Of a stretch of DNA of 64,000 bases, positions 21,900 through 33,181 are shown piece by piece. The position numbers were made by a program, and so were the translations under genes. This DNA comes from Evernia prunastri (taxonomy: Eukaryota; Ascomycota; Lecanoromycetes; Lecanorales; Parmeliaceae). The stretch spans positions 372,001-436,000 of the forward strand of contig NKYR01000013.1 of NCBI GenBank assembly GCA_003184365.1, in the 5' to 3' direction. A model generated the notes under the pieces. The model saw nothing but the letters and a program-made list of their open reading frames with translations. It was not told where the DNA came from and made no database searches. Numbering within the stretch: position 1 is the first letter of the stretch; each line of letters opens with the position of its first letter.

Positions 21900-23015
21900 T
21901 CACACATCCGAATAACCAATCATGCCATTCCCACCCATCCATCCTGATGCCCTACCTGCTTCTCCGCAGAACAGCCCCCACGAATCATCGCCTCTGATAA
22001 GCCAACCTCCCTCCAGCCCCTTTCGAATACTCGAGTCTTGCATCCACCGCATAAAGGCATCTTTCTGCTCTCCTTCAAGCGCCATAGCATTCCCCACAGC
22101 ACCGTGGCAGAGACATGGCTCTTTAGTCAGTAAGCCCCTTTGCCAGATGTGCTCACGCGCTCTCTGGATTGCGGCATCAATTTTCGCCGCCAGCTGAGTG
22201 CCGGCGTAGAAAGGCTCTACGGCAACGAGCGATATCACGAAGCCCGGCGCTCCATGGCAGAACTGGACAAGATCCCCTCGGGAGCCCGCACTTGAGGGCC
22301 AGTTACCGGTCTTCGCATCTTGCGCGTCTAGTAGCCCTTCTAGCAGAGGCTGTAGCTGTTCAGCACGCGACGGTGAGGAGAGCAGAACCTGTGTTAAGAT
22401 ACCGATCGAGCCATGGACTGCGCCGAGGTAATTTTTCCCGTGCCAGTACCAGGGCGGACCTGATGCCATGATTGCGGTCACGACGGTTTCGATTGCTTCT
22501 TCGATCGCTGGGTTAGGAGGACTGTAGTGGCGAACCAGGCGAAGGAAACAGAGGGTCCCGGCGCGGCCGTAGAGCCATTCGTTGGAAGCTTCTTCCTGCA
22601 CGCTTGTTGAGACGAGGGGCGGTATGTGGTCGAGAAAAGCCGTTAATAGATCACCATGTCTGCCATCGCTAATGGCGAAGCCAACGGCAAGACTCGCGAG
22701 AGTCTCATTGGCAGCACCGCAGCGACTCGGCGTGACAGGTACCTCTAGGCGTGAGCGGTCTGCTCTTCCATATGCTTCACACCACGCTATGGGACGGCGA
22801 TTAGCGATGAGGAGGTCAGGGTGGGTTTTGGAGAGGTGAAGGAAAAGATAGGCGATGGATGTGGGACCAGAGTAAAGGCCATGTAGGTCATGTCTGTTGT
22901 ATTTTGTGAGGGGAGGAAAGCCAGTGACCAGTTTGGTGAGTGAGTCTGTCAATTCGTGAAGGCTGTTCGGTTGAGGAGGTTGTGGGAGGGTTAGGTGGTC
23001 GATATAGCGGGCCAT
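21900..23015 (-). CDS. LanC-like protein (LANCL family)
   Basis: Intronless, 371 residues from the ATG at 23015 (the frame extends 13 codons further without ATG). LanC-like motifs occur in order: GLYSGPTSIAYLFLHL near residue 55, NEWLYGRAGTLCFLRLV (~165), YLGAVHGSIGILTQVLL (~220), QFCHGAPGFVISL (~275) and CLCHGAVGNA (~325). The Cys of FCHG and the Cys-His of LCHG are the zinc ligands of the LanC double-barrel fold. Animal LANCL proteins add glutathione to dehydroamino acids in damaged proteins; bacterial LanC forms lanthionine rings. No lantibiotic-type precursor or LanB/LanM partner lies nearby, so a housekeeping role is more likely. No signal peptide. Confidence 0.88.
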   Translation of the reverse strand: MARYIDHLTLPQPPQPNSLHELTDSLTKLVTGFPPLTKYNRHDLHGLYSGPTSIAYLFLHLSKTHPDLLIANRRPIAWCEAYGRADRSRLEVPVTPSRCGAANETLASLAVGFAISDGRHGDLLTAFLDHIPPLVSTSVQEEASNEWLYGRAGTLCFLRLVRHYSPPNPAIEEAIETVVTAIMASGPPWYWHGKNYLGAVHGSIGILTQVLLSSPSRAEQLQPLLEGLLDAQDAKTGNWPSSAGSRGDLVQFCHGAPGFVISLVAVEPFYAGTQLAAKIDAAIQRAREHIWQRGLLTKEPCLCHGAVGNAMALEGEQKDAFMRWMQDSSIRKGLEGGWLIRGDDSWGLFCGEAGRASGWMGGNGMIGYSDV

Positions 23016-24598
23016 TGCTGGTCTCCTGGTTCGAGGCAGCCAGATTTTGGCCAAGATACTTTACTGCGTAAGGTATCTTTTGGTGATTGTCGAATGCACT
23101 TTTAGGCTAAGGCTGTTTAATTTGATAGGTTACTTTGCCCATAAATGGATGACTGATTTGATGGATAGATAGAGTGACTGGTTACATCATACTGCCCGAC
23201 AGTTAGTCCCTACTGGACCGACAATGCAAGTGACGTAATTTCTCCCGTCGTTCCGACCAATCATACAGCTTCAAAATTAATGAGGCTATACAGACCGGCC
23301 TAACGTCCCTGTTTCTTTCGTCCTGTATCCCATCATTTGCCAGGGGCCAACGATTTACGGATCCAACCCTACAGCTAAAACTTACTATGACCAAAGGCGC
23401 CAGACCATGGCATAGCCGTGAGGAGGTGTGAAATCGAGAAATGACAATGAGATGGAAGCAACCTGAGTAGCAGAGAAGGTAATGGTCGCAAGGTAGCCCA
23501 CGTGAACCAAGCAAAGCAAGCTATGCTGACTATGGCTAGATCATGATTGCAGCAGGCCACGAACATATGCGTCAAGACAAAGATCTCTCCTGTTCGCGGT
23601 TCCTGATGTCAATCGCTTGTTGAAGCTTTCGAGTGATGTCTCGCATCTGCTTGTAAATTTTAACAGCTTACCAGCTACAGAATCATGGAATTTATTTGCT
23701 CCTGGAAACCGGGCTGGGGCGTCTGAAAGGTCGAGCTCTCTCTGCGTGCTCGGACGAGGCAGACAGATATCGAGATCTCTGTTGGTCTGTGGAGTATGCG
23801 AGAGGACGTTGCACATCGCTCTATTTCCATCTTCAACTCGACAAGAGAGTCTCCTCGAACGACGCTTCTTGGGTCATTGGTGAAGACGATGTTTGTCTTG
23901 TCCTGGTAGGACATGGACCCGCGCAGAACCATGAAAACAAATGCCTAAAGGAAAACGAGATGTCCGCGATGCCAGATTCTCGCTCCCTCTCAATCGCATC
24001 CTTGATGTCAAGGAATTGCAACGTTCGCTTGCTCGATACTAGACGGTCTAGACCAAGCCATCGCAGGACTAAATTTTTTCGGCCTTGCACTACGGCGATG
24101 GGGTTCGCCATAAGACCGTGCGATCAAGCGCAGCTTCGTGCTTGGGTATTGACTCGGGAACGAGATCCTGATCCAGCCACAATTTGCGTTGCATCCGGGC
24201 CTGCATTACCTCCGGTCAGCGTATCTCCGGTTTAGACGGCCAATCTCTTGCGCGCCAGTCATTGTATGGCACTGATGGCACTCTCCGGGCTTGGTATACA
24301 GATTACCGACACAGCCACATGCACAACTTTGGATCAAATAGGCATGATAGGTGCTCCATCAACCGGACTTCACAAAAATGTCCAGAAGTTGAAAGAGTTG
24401 AAACCAATCGCTTTCTTGGCACATTCAGCTCCGTACTTTGCAGCTCAAGCTTCTTCGTAGTTCTATCCTTGACATCAGCTAGAATTTTCTCCCAATGTCA
24501 ATCAATACCTTCGAAGAGTTCCCCAACGTTGAGCAACATGTAACATTGTCTCTATCAACAATATAGGCCTCTGTTGTCGTGGGTAGCTCTTTTCGAAC
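23016..24598. other. intergenic, possibly decayed sequence
   Basis: Nearly 1.6 kb between divergent genes. Many overlapping short frames on both strands; a minus-strand trail between 24540 and 23541 changes frame several times and contains in-frame stops, as a decayed gene would, but no family could be named. Confidence 0.4.
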
Positions 24599-27500
24599 AT
24601 GCTCCTAAAACTAGAATGCTCTCTTCTCATACTAATATATTCGTTTGTAAATTCAGTCCATGGTGAGCGTTCTTCTGGTGTTTTTTGTTGAAATTCTTGT
24701 TGTTCCTTGGCTTTCTCTCGTTAATCTTATGACCGCCGTGCCGAACGCTCACCGACTGCTATTATCCAGGCTCATTTTCTTTAGGCTCATCATCGAGTAA
24801 CGAAACCTCGCGCACGGCCCGGTTGCTTTCCGGATACGCTTCACCGTCACGGCTTCTGTCCGCGTTTGGCGCATTTCCTTCAAACACGACGAGCGGCAAT
24901 GCAACTACCTACTACGGTTCTGACGACCTTGGCGACTTGGTGCCATGCGCTGGTCCCACGCCTCCGCCGGGACTGACCTTTCCCATCGAGACGGTAGTAG
25001 AGAAGCTGTCTGCCATAGATGGGCCTACTACGGAAGCGGTCCTGAACACGGATGTCTCCAATTCCTGGTTCTGGACCACTTCCACGTACACGGCAGCCAC
25101 GACTGTATACACCACCTGGACCAGGCAGCAAGTACCGCAACTAAACCCCTACTTGGGCGATAGGTATGTATAATTTCAATGCAAAGTTCACCAACTCCTG
25201 ACCACGTTACGAATTGGAGCGCAAGATTCAGGGGCAAACGGCTCCTATTAGTCTGTGGCATTGTCCCACTTCTTGCTTCTTTACCCTGGAGAAGATTTGC
25301 TGACCTTCTAATCTTTGTAGTCGCCCGTGCTGTGAGTTATCTTTTCGGAACCAGACTTGGCCCAGGAGTAGTCCGTTTTGGGAACCTGCTTCACGACCTG
25401 TTTTTCGTTCCAAAAGACAAATGCTAACCCTGAATCATTCAGGTGGGATGTGTACTGTATATTTCTCATTGGTCGATGTCTTGTATTGGCCAGTAGCAGG
25501 AGCCAACACAGCTTGCTTAGACAACGCCACCATTTCCGACTCGTCTCCAATTTCATCTCGGGCCCTAGTATCCCCTCGTAACGATACTATTTCGACCGCC
25601 GTAGGTCCAGACGGATTCACGTAGTACGTGCGGTCTACTTACTTCAAGTGAACGGTATAGCTGATCCAAATAAAGCACCTCCCCCTCGATATATGTCGCC
25701 TACCATGATATCAGCGCTTCAGATCGATGTGGTCAAATTGGAGTTTGTCTCTACGATGCCATTATCTGATGAGTCCCCTAGCTGATTCGAAGTATAGCCT
25801 AAACATACCTCCGTCACATTATCTTTTGCACCTGGGAGCCTCTCCACATTAGACTATGCACCGGGTATTTTTGCTGGTCCTTACGGGGGACTGCCTAAAC
25901 CCTTCAATCTCAGTAATCTTCCATGTCCACCACAGTCACTGCTCGACGCACAAGAGTCGGCAAATCAGGTAGGCTTCAGTCTTCCCGCCCGTCCCGGATA
26001 CGCTCCCATCATCGCACCACCGCCCGCACTTCAAAGTCTCGAACCTGCGTGGAAAAATTGCCACAGCCAATTTGCTTTCGACCCACCTCGAAGCCTTGTG
26101 CCAGCATCCGCTCTTGTTCCTTCGCCAACCCCAGCGAATCAGGCTGGACCAGAGTTGACGCCTGCGATGCCAAGTCCATCGACGGAAGCTCCCCCAGCGC
26201 AGACGCAGCTCGGAAAAGGTCCGATAGCAGTAGACCCATCCAGCAGCGGCGATGCCACACCTGACCCTCCTGATCCAGTGGATCCAGCCAATCATAATGA
26301 ACCCATTACGGATGGCAAACAAGGCAATGCACCAGAGCCAGAGACTTCGGTTGTGGATCCGCCTCTTCAGCCTAACACCGAGCAGAATAGTCATGAGACT
26401 TTAGCCGGGCCGAACCAGCAGGATCCAGGGAACAATGGTTTCATTCAGCCAATATCAAACCCTTCAATTCTTGAGATTGATGGCCAGACCTTTACCGCTC
26501 TTCCAGCAGGCGGCTTCGCTGTAGCAGATACCACTCTCCAGGCCAACGGTCCTGCAATTACAGTACAAGGCGTCTCCGCATCTCTCGGTAGCGCTCAAAT
26601 AGTAGTTGGATCTTCGACCGTACTTCTTCCCACTGGAAGCGCAAACAGTGTCCTCACAGCGAAAGGTCAGACCTTTACACCACTAGGTCGTGGCACTATC
26701 CTCGTAAATGGGAACACCCTCTCAGTGAACGGGCCTCCAGTTACAGCGTCCGGGACTGTTCTTTCTTTAGCCTCGTCCGGCTTCATCGTAGACAGCCAGA
26801 CAATTGCATTTCCGACGCCTGGAGCAGTTCCAGTGCCCAGTGCGAACGCAATCGTTACCTTCGCAGATCAGACGTTTACGCGACTTGGAAGCGGCGAGGT
26901 TGCTTTCAACGGGATGACTCTCGTTGCCAATGGGCCAGCTGCCACAGTATCTGGTACTGCTATATCACTAGCATCGTCGGGTCTGGTCATCGGCAGTCAG
27001 ACTTTTGCATTTCCAACGCCTGCACCAGATCTTCTAACCAACGCGAACGCAGTCGTCACCTTCGCAGGCCAAACGTTTACGCGACATGGCAGCGGCGCCA
27101 TTGTTGTCAACGGGATGACTCTCGTTGCCAATGGGCCAGCTACCACAATATCCGGTACCGTTGTGTCACTAGCATCGTCCAGTCTGGTAATCGGCAGTCA
27201 GACTTTTGCATTTCCCACATCTGCGCCAAGCGCCCTGTCCAACGCTGTTGTCATAGACGGAAACACACTAACCGCTGGAGGTCCCCCGGTGACCATCTCG
27301 GGAACCACGCTCAGTCTGGCATTCGGGAGCTCAGGGCTCTATGTCGCCGGCCATGGCTCAGGTGCTTCCTCTTTCTCGGTACCAATGACGGCTGGGAAAA
27401 TAACGTCGCTAGATGCAGAAGGGCGACTGAGAGTTGACGGTAGTAGTAATTCCGGAGATCTGGGCTCAATCATCATGTTTGGATTTGGCCCCGCAGATCA

Positions 27501-27669
27501 AGCATCTAAGGCAAGCGTAGCTGGCAACGGGGTCAGCACAACCGCAGGAACTTCTTCAAATGTCACGGCCGGAGTCCTTGTCTTCACCGGCGAAGGAAGC
27601 ACGTTCAACGTCCACGTCATGGCTGTTGTCGGCCTTGCCTTTTGCATCATTCTATTTTGTTTCCAATGA
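24599..27669 (+). CDS. secreted, probably GPI-anchored repeat protein
   Basis: Six exons are inferred: 24599-24662, 24770-25163, 25321-25331 (11 nt), 25443-25620, 25676-25742 and 25798-27669, for 861 residues. Exon 1 encodes a signal peptide (MLLKLECSLLILIYSFVNSVHG). The N-terminal half has several Cys, including RPCCGMCTVYF across the micro-exon, and SPSIYVAYHDISASDRCGQIG then PKHTSVTLSFAPGSLSTLDY, a pattern I associate with uncharacterised secreted ascomycete proteins. After a Pro/Ser/Ala-rich linker come four or five repeats of ~67 residues (DGQTFTxL...G..NG.TL..NGPA.TVSGT..SLASSG..IGSQTFAFPT). The C-terminus, a Ser/Thr stretch and then a terminal hydrophobic segment (VVGLAFCIILFCFQ), looks like a GPI signal. 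A role at the cell wall or surface is inferred. Confidence 0.78.
26842..27243 (+). repeat. 201-bp coding tandem repeat
   Basis: Two adjacent copies with a 201-bp period (for example, the start sequence gcgaacgca at 26842 and 27043) are almost identical in long stretches, such as the GMTLVANGPA and GSQTFAFPT coding blocks. More diverged copies flank them from about 26470 to 27340. The in-frame period (67 codons) points to recent internal duplication. Confidence 0.85.
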
Positions 27670-28804
27670 GTTTGAATAGCTGCCGCAACAACGTGCATCG
27701 TTGACGGTTGGCGAGCCTCCGCTAGAAACCCCTGCCCTCTTCATCTCACAAGCCGTGACCACGGAAGCAATACTTCTCCAAGCAGCAACCAAACACACAG
27801 TGGCTTGTAATCTCGTGACGAAAGCGTCCATACGAATCGGCAGCTCTTTTGAAATTCCGTCCTGGACGAGTCGTACCCTCAATAACATACCGAAGTCTGC
27901 CAGGCAACTTTCAAAAATGGAAGCGAATAAGCTGAAAAAGGTTGTGCAGTTGATTTCATAGTATTAGCCTAGCGATTTGCGAGCTGCATCAACCCTATTC
28001 TGAAGTACGGAACTAAAAAGTCCGCACTCCCGGGACATTGGACCCTATACGTCCAACGATACTTGGAACCATGCAGAGGTCAATTTTGATTGATCTTGCA
28101 TCGACAAAAGAACCTCCTTGGGTTGTTAGCCACGGGACACAAAACTGTGAAGGATTGAAGAACCTTCCTTACTAAGATGATCGCATTGAAGAGATCGTCT
28201 CCACTGCTTTGTAAATAACTATCGACGCGAATGCGGCCATCCTTTGCAAGGGCCGTTCCAAGCTGGACTAGCCAGCCAAGGGACTACAGGTGGCTGGAGT
28301 AGGCTTGTTCACGCCCCATAGAATTCAGTACGGGCATAAGATCAGTCCATGTCTTTTTCAAATGCCGCTTTGCTATGAGATGTAGGTGAAACGTGATCAT
28401 GGAATACAGTTTCTGTTGGGAGGTTCGAAGTATCATATCTCGTCCTGGTTTGGAACACGTATGATCGTAGGTTGCTGATGAGAGCAGCGGTGAAACGGGT
28501 CGTACTGAGAAATTTTGAAGATGGAGGATACGGAAGCCAGTGTAGCAAGAGGACTGTTCTGAGGAAGTATGCAGTGTCTCTTGGATAATGATATGGCGGG
28601 TTCAAAGAAGGTCTTTGTTTGATATCTCACCTCAGATGTCTGTATTTTGATAAGCAAGAGATCCAGAGAATATTTATAGTACGGGGTATTGGATGCTGCT
28701 GTGATTATTGCTATGCTATTATACAAAACACCTGCGTATCTAGGCTATCAGTAGGTGGGTAACAATAGTGTAATGAACAAGAAGATGGCGGTCAGGAGCG
28801 CTTC
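27670..28804. other. convergent intergenic region
   Basis: Between the 3' ends of the repeat protein and rpn2 genes. Short frames on both strands, none with recognisable content. Confidence 0.5.
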
Positions 28805-31800
28805 CTATTCCACGCCTTGCTCATCGTCAGAATCATATTCAAACTCATCTGGCACCTCCGCGTCCTCGTCGCCTTCACCGCCCTCGTCCACCGCGGTCAA
28901 AACCCCCGCTGCCTCAGCTGCACCGGCCTCTTGCATGCTAGCATCGCCTGCAGCTATCGCAGCATCCACTTGAGCTTGTAATGTTGCTGGCATGGCAGTG
29001 GGCTGAGCGGGCTTCTTGGCTTTCTTCATTTCCAAGAGCGTCTTTGGCTCCGAAGGCTTGGTGTCATTTAGCAGTATCACGCCACCAGTTGGCTTCTTCA
29101 CGGGCTCGTAGCGTTCATCTGGGAAGCTGACGAATTTGAGTTGTGCTGGTAGTACTCGCGACATGTTCTCGAGGCCATAGCCCACCTTTTCCTTCTCCAT
29201 CTTCTTTTTTAAGCCTTCAGGCTTGTCGGATTCCTTGGTCTCTTGTTCATCTTTCTTCTCGCCGTCACCCTCGCTCTTGACAGCGGGCTCGTCAGTGTCC
29301 ATCTTGTCCACAGCATCTGCTTTGAGAGCTGGAGGAGTTTGATCAACGTCCATGCTCTCGCGTCTCTGCTGCTTTTCTTTCTTCTGCGCTCTACGCTTTG
29401 CTTGAGCAGTCGTTGAAAGCACGGCCGTTTTGACTTTCTCTGGAGCATCCTCCGTCTTGGTTTCTTGTTCTGGAGGATAGTCGAACAGACTAGGCCGAGT
29501 CGCGCTGTGAAACTTGAAGCTGGGAACCTCAAGGTCTTGGTCAAGACCAATGACTGACGTTGGAGTGAAGCTAAGGGACAAGAAGTGTGTTAGGGGAAAC
29601 CAATACCAATATTGAGTGAACACTGCCATTCCGACGATACCAGCCATGTTCAGATTACCAGTTTGAGTCTGGAGGCTTATAGTGCAATTACGGCCGCCAG
29701 CATCGATAATACCCAAGGAGATGGCACTGCCGAACTTGGTCATAGCATCTTCATGTCGGTCGCCGATAGCCTTTTGCAGTGTCTTTCGAATAGTGCCGAC
29801 CTTCGGGTTCATGGCCTCGTTTTGCTGTACCATGATCATCGACAGGGCAATAAGTGCCCCTTGACGCACAAAGTCAGTTGGATCCTTGATCATCGGCTCC
29901 AGAAGGTCGATGGCTTCATCCAGGCCAGTACCTGCGCAAGATATACCCAGTGCCATTGCTGCACCGTATCGGACATGTGGGTTATAGGACTCGGATAGCA
30001 ATTCGACCATACGAGGCACGCTCTTGGGCTTTCTGAAGAGGATGAAGCCTAGACTCATAACAGCATATCTCCGCACGTCATCGCTGACATCGCTGACTGC
30101 TACATGAAGAAGCTTTCGAACAGCCTTGTTGCTGCCAGTGCCACAATAAGCAAGCGCGAGAGTCTGAATGCCTCCGTATCGAAGGATTGGATCGGGATCG
30201 TCCAAAAGGCCGTTCACCAACTCATCAGCCCCCTCCTGCCGGCCGTACATTATGAGTGCCATTCCGAGACCGAGACCACGGACGATCTTCTCGTGTTGCG
30301 TATCATGAGCATATTGGATCATATCCTCGAGGGCCTTGATGTTGCCAGTCCCCAACATTATGAGGCCCATTGCGATACCTACAGCCTCACCATTTAAAGC
30401 TGAGTCGGTGTACAAGACGCCTTTGAGGTCATCGTATATGCCCTCATCCCCTGTAGCCATCCCAGCAACGCCTAAACCTAGGGCGCCACCATGCTGCACG
30501 ACTTCCTCTGTGGCCCTCTTGAAGTGGTCGCGAATGAGTTCCAACGCAAAGGTCTCGTGATTAGCGTAGATCAGACCCATGGCATAAAGTGAGCCTCCTT
30601 GACTGTAGACGGAGCCAGTATTTGCGCCCTCGACGGTGTCCTTTGGGAGATAGGGCTTCAACAGTGTCTGTCCGTTGCCAAGATCGCCGCGATGTATAAC
30701 TCCAAGCGCAGCAGTGGCGGTGAACTTTGACCAATTGACCGCTTTACCGAGCCAGTCCAAATTGTCCCGAAAGAAGTTGGCATTCATAGTGCCAGCGTTC
30801 ATAAATCCACATGACAATGTAACTGCGGTATGAAAGATGGAGTTCCGCGCTTCCAGACTATCTTTGAGCTTGTTGAGTATGGCAACATCCGCATGGTTGT
30901 TTCGGTAGAGAAATTCGAGATTCAACTGAATGGATTTTGTCCCGGATAGAATCTCGCGTATGTAGTCAAATACTTTCTTCGTTTCCTCACTGAGTGGCTG
31001 GACTTTTTCCACCGAGTTGTCAAGCGAAGAACTTGGGGCAGCGGCATTGCCATCCGACTCCGACAACAGCTTGTCGGTCTCTTGAGGACCATCCCCGCTG
31101 TCTTCATCCATCTTATCTCCGCCATCTGTAGGCTCTGGATCCTTCGGAAGGCCTTCCCTAACTTTCTTCAAGAACTCCTGAGAACTGTTATCATACAGGT
31201 CGAAAGCAATTTGGTAAGCTTCTGCTAGGCGGCGTGGCCCGCCAGTCTCAATTAAATCTGCCAGCAGCTTTGATGCCATCGAGTGCTCGTTCAAATAGAC
31301 AATGCATTTTGCTATCGAGAAGACATCAGGGGCAGGAACATCCCGCAATAGACCGAGGATGAGACGGAGAAGCTTAATGGAAGATTCGAGGTCAGCCCGG
31401 TTATATACCCATGAAATTGACCACGGAAAAGTGGGCTTCCTACCTCCTGGCGTAGTCCACGTTCCTGAACGACGTCCATACAGATGCCCAGTAGGTACTC
31501 CAGCAGCTCTTCGGCTTGTCCAATGCCATCTTTGGCTAGCTTGTTTCCCTTCTCATCGTCGCTTGCACGGAGTATAGCGCGCCGAATGACATCGAACTTG
31601 CGTGCCTCTACCGCAATTCCGACCACCTGGCGATAACGCTTTTCCCGGAAACAACGCTCAAACAATTGTTCTATGACCGCCTGCAAGGGTCTCTGAATCC
31701 CTCGTTGATGCGCTAAAGACGGAGGTAGAGCGGTCGTAGGGGCAGGGGCGCCGGCCGGATCAAACGTATTTGTACTGTCTTGGCGTGAAAGAAGGGACTT

Positions 31801-32283
31801 GGATGGGAGGGTGGCCTGCGAGAATGGCATCGTAGGGGATGCGAGGCTTGCTGACGTACTCGAGGCGCCGTTCGTAGTCGAGGGAAAGGCAGTGTTAAGT
31901 TGAGCTGGTGGCTGGCTTGAATCATTTGAGAGAGCTGTATCGGAGAGAGCAATGTAGGTATCGACGCATTTAGAAATGATTGTATCCTCAAATTCACCCT
32001 CATGGTCCAGGTCGAATAGTTTGCCAGCACCGAGGGCAAAGACCATGCTCTCGTTATATTCCTGGAGATTATAGTAGACCTTTGCCGCAACAAGAGCTGC
32101 CAGTTCCCTCTCTGGAAACTGAGGATCTTCGTACAAGGCCTCGACCTCGCCCACAGACCCAACGACTTCTGTCCATAGTGTGTCAATCTCTTCGTTCAAT
32201 TTCCTCAATGCGAATATCTGAAGCTCAGCATCTGGCTCTGATAAGAACCCCACCACACCAGCCGCTGATGTCAATCCCACCAT
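28805..32283 (-). CDS. rpn2: 26S proteasome regulatory subunit Rpn2 (PSMD1)
   Basis: Two exons, 32283-31444 and 31372-28805, split by a 71-bp phase-0 intron, give 1135 residues, normal for fungal Rpn2. The N-terminus (MVGLTSAAGVVGFLSEPDAELQIFALRKLN) is characteristic. The centre contains the proteasome/cyclosome repeats, e.g. GALGLGVAGMATGDEGIYDDL, GEAVGIAMGLIMLGTGN, RYGGIQTLALAYCGTGS and RYGAAMALGISCAGTG. The C-terminal third has a Lys/Glu-rich insertion and ends in an acidic tail (EVPDEFEYDSDDEQGVE). Rpn2 is the largest non-ATPase subunit of the 19S base; it scaffolds Rpn13 and the lid next to the ATPase ring. It is divergent from the capping enzyme gene. Confidence 0.96.
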
Positions 32284-33181
32284 AATAACGGCGCAAGACT
32301 TGGTTGATAATTTCTCAACAGGTCCAACTGAGGATGGCGATTACCCCGACGAACAGCGTTGAAGGCGAGCTTATGGGGTACACGAGTAGTAGACAACAGT
32401 TGGTCAATAACCGAAGAAAACAGGGAGGGTGAGGGTTCTGGGTGACGCGGTGGAAGAGATGAAAGGTGTGATGGAAGAAAGAAGTAGTAGAGCAGTTCCG
32501 CTGGTGGAATCGTGTAAGGTAATCGATCAGGCAAGCTGCTACACGTCAACTCGCCGCATACTCTATTTAGCTCCACGCCAAGACGCCAAGACGCTTGTAC
32601 ATTTCCGTCATTTTTGAGAAGTAACGGCAATGGCGACGAATGCCCAATTGTTGACCGAAAGCTGCAGACGCCGCTCGATAGGAAAGTATGGAGACCAGGC
32701 AAAAATCTTGAGACATTCTTTGAGTTTGATACTGTTTCATGATATATGAAGCATATTCTCCAACTCCCTCACCACCACTCCGCGCAAAGCGCACACGACC
32801 CTCTTTCGGTATGTACGATTGGGGACTGAGGGTGGATAGCGCTTAAGGGCAAAGATACTACAAAGAGCTACAAGGAGCGGGCTCCTTCGACGTGCGGCCT
32901 TTGCAAAAGCAATTTGGACGCAGCGACCGCTGTCACCATTCAGGGGGCTACTCTCCTGTCCACAAGGATTCGTTGCACAAATAGCATCCAAAAGCCGCGA
33001 TACGGATAGAGCTTGAATCTACAACGGCTCCGGCGCAAGTTATAAATTAGATATAGCGAGCGGATTCTGTGGAGTTTGGATAGCCTGGAAGAATACCGTT
33101 TGAGCTGGTACCGTCGGAACCTGGAAGGCATCTCAAGGCATACAAAGGGAACGGGGAGTGGAATCAGCTCGCTCGGCAGCT
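32284..33181. promoter_or_regulatory. divergent promoter region
   Basis: About 900 bp between the ATGs of rpn2 (minus) and the capping triphosphatase (plus). Short frames inside have no recognisable content. I did not recognise a proteasome-associated control element. Confidence 0.5.

Noticed and set aside
21900..23015. LanC-like gene as part of a lanthipeptide system
   Set aside because: No precursor peptide, dehydratase or exporter lies nearby; the sequence resembles eukaryotic LANCL.
23541..24540. Possible decayed gene on the minus strand
   Set aside because: Pieces change frame with stops, and I could not match any family, so no call was made.
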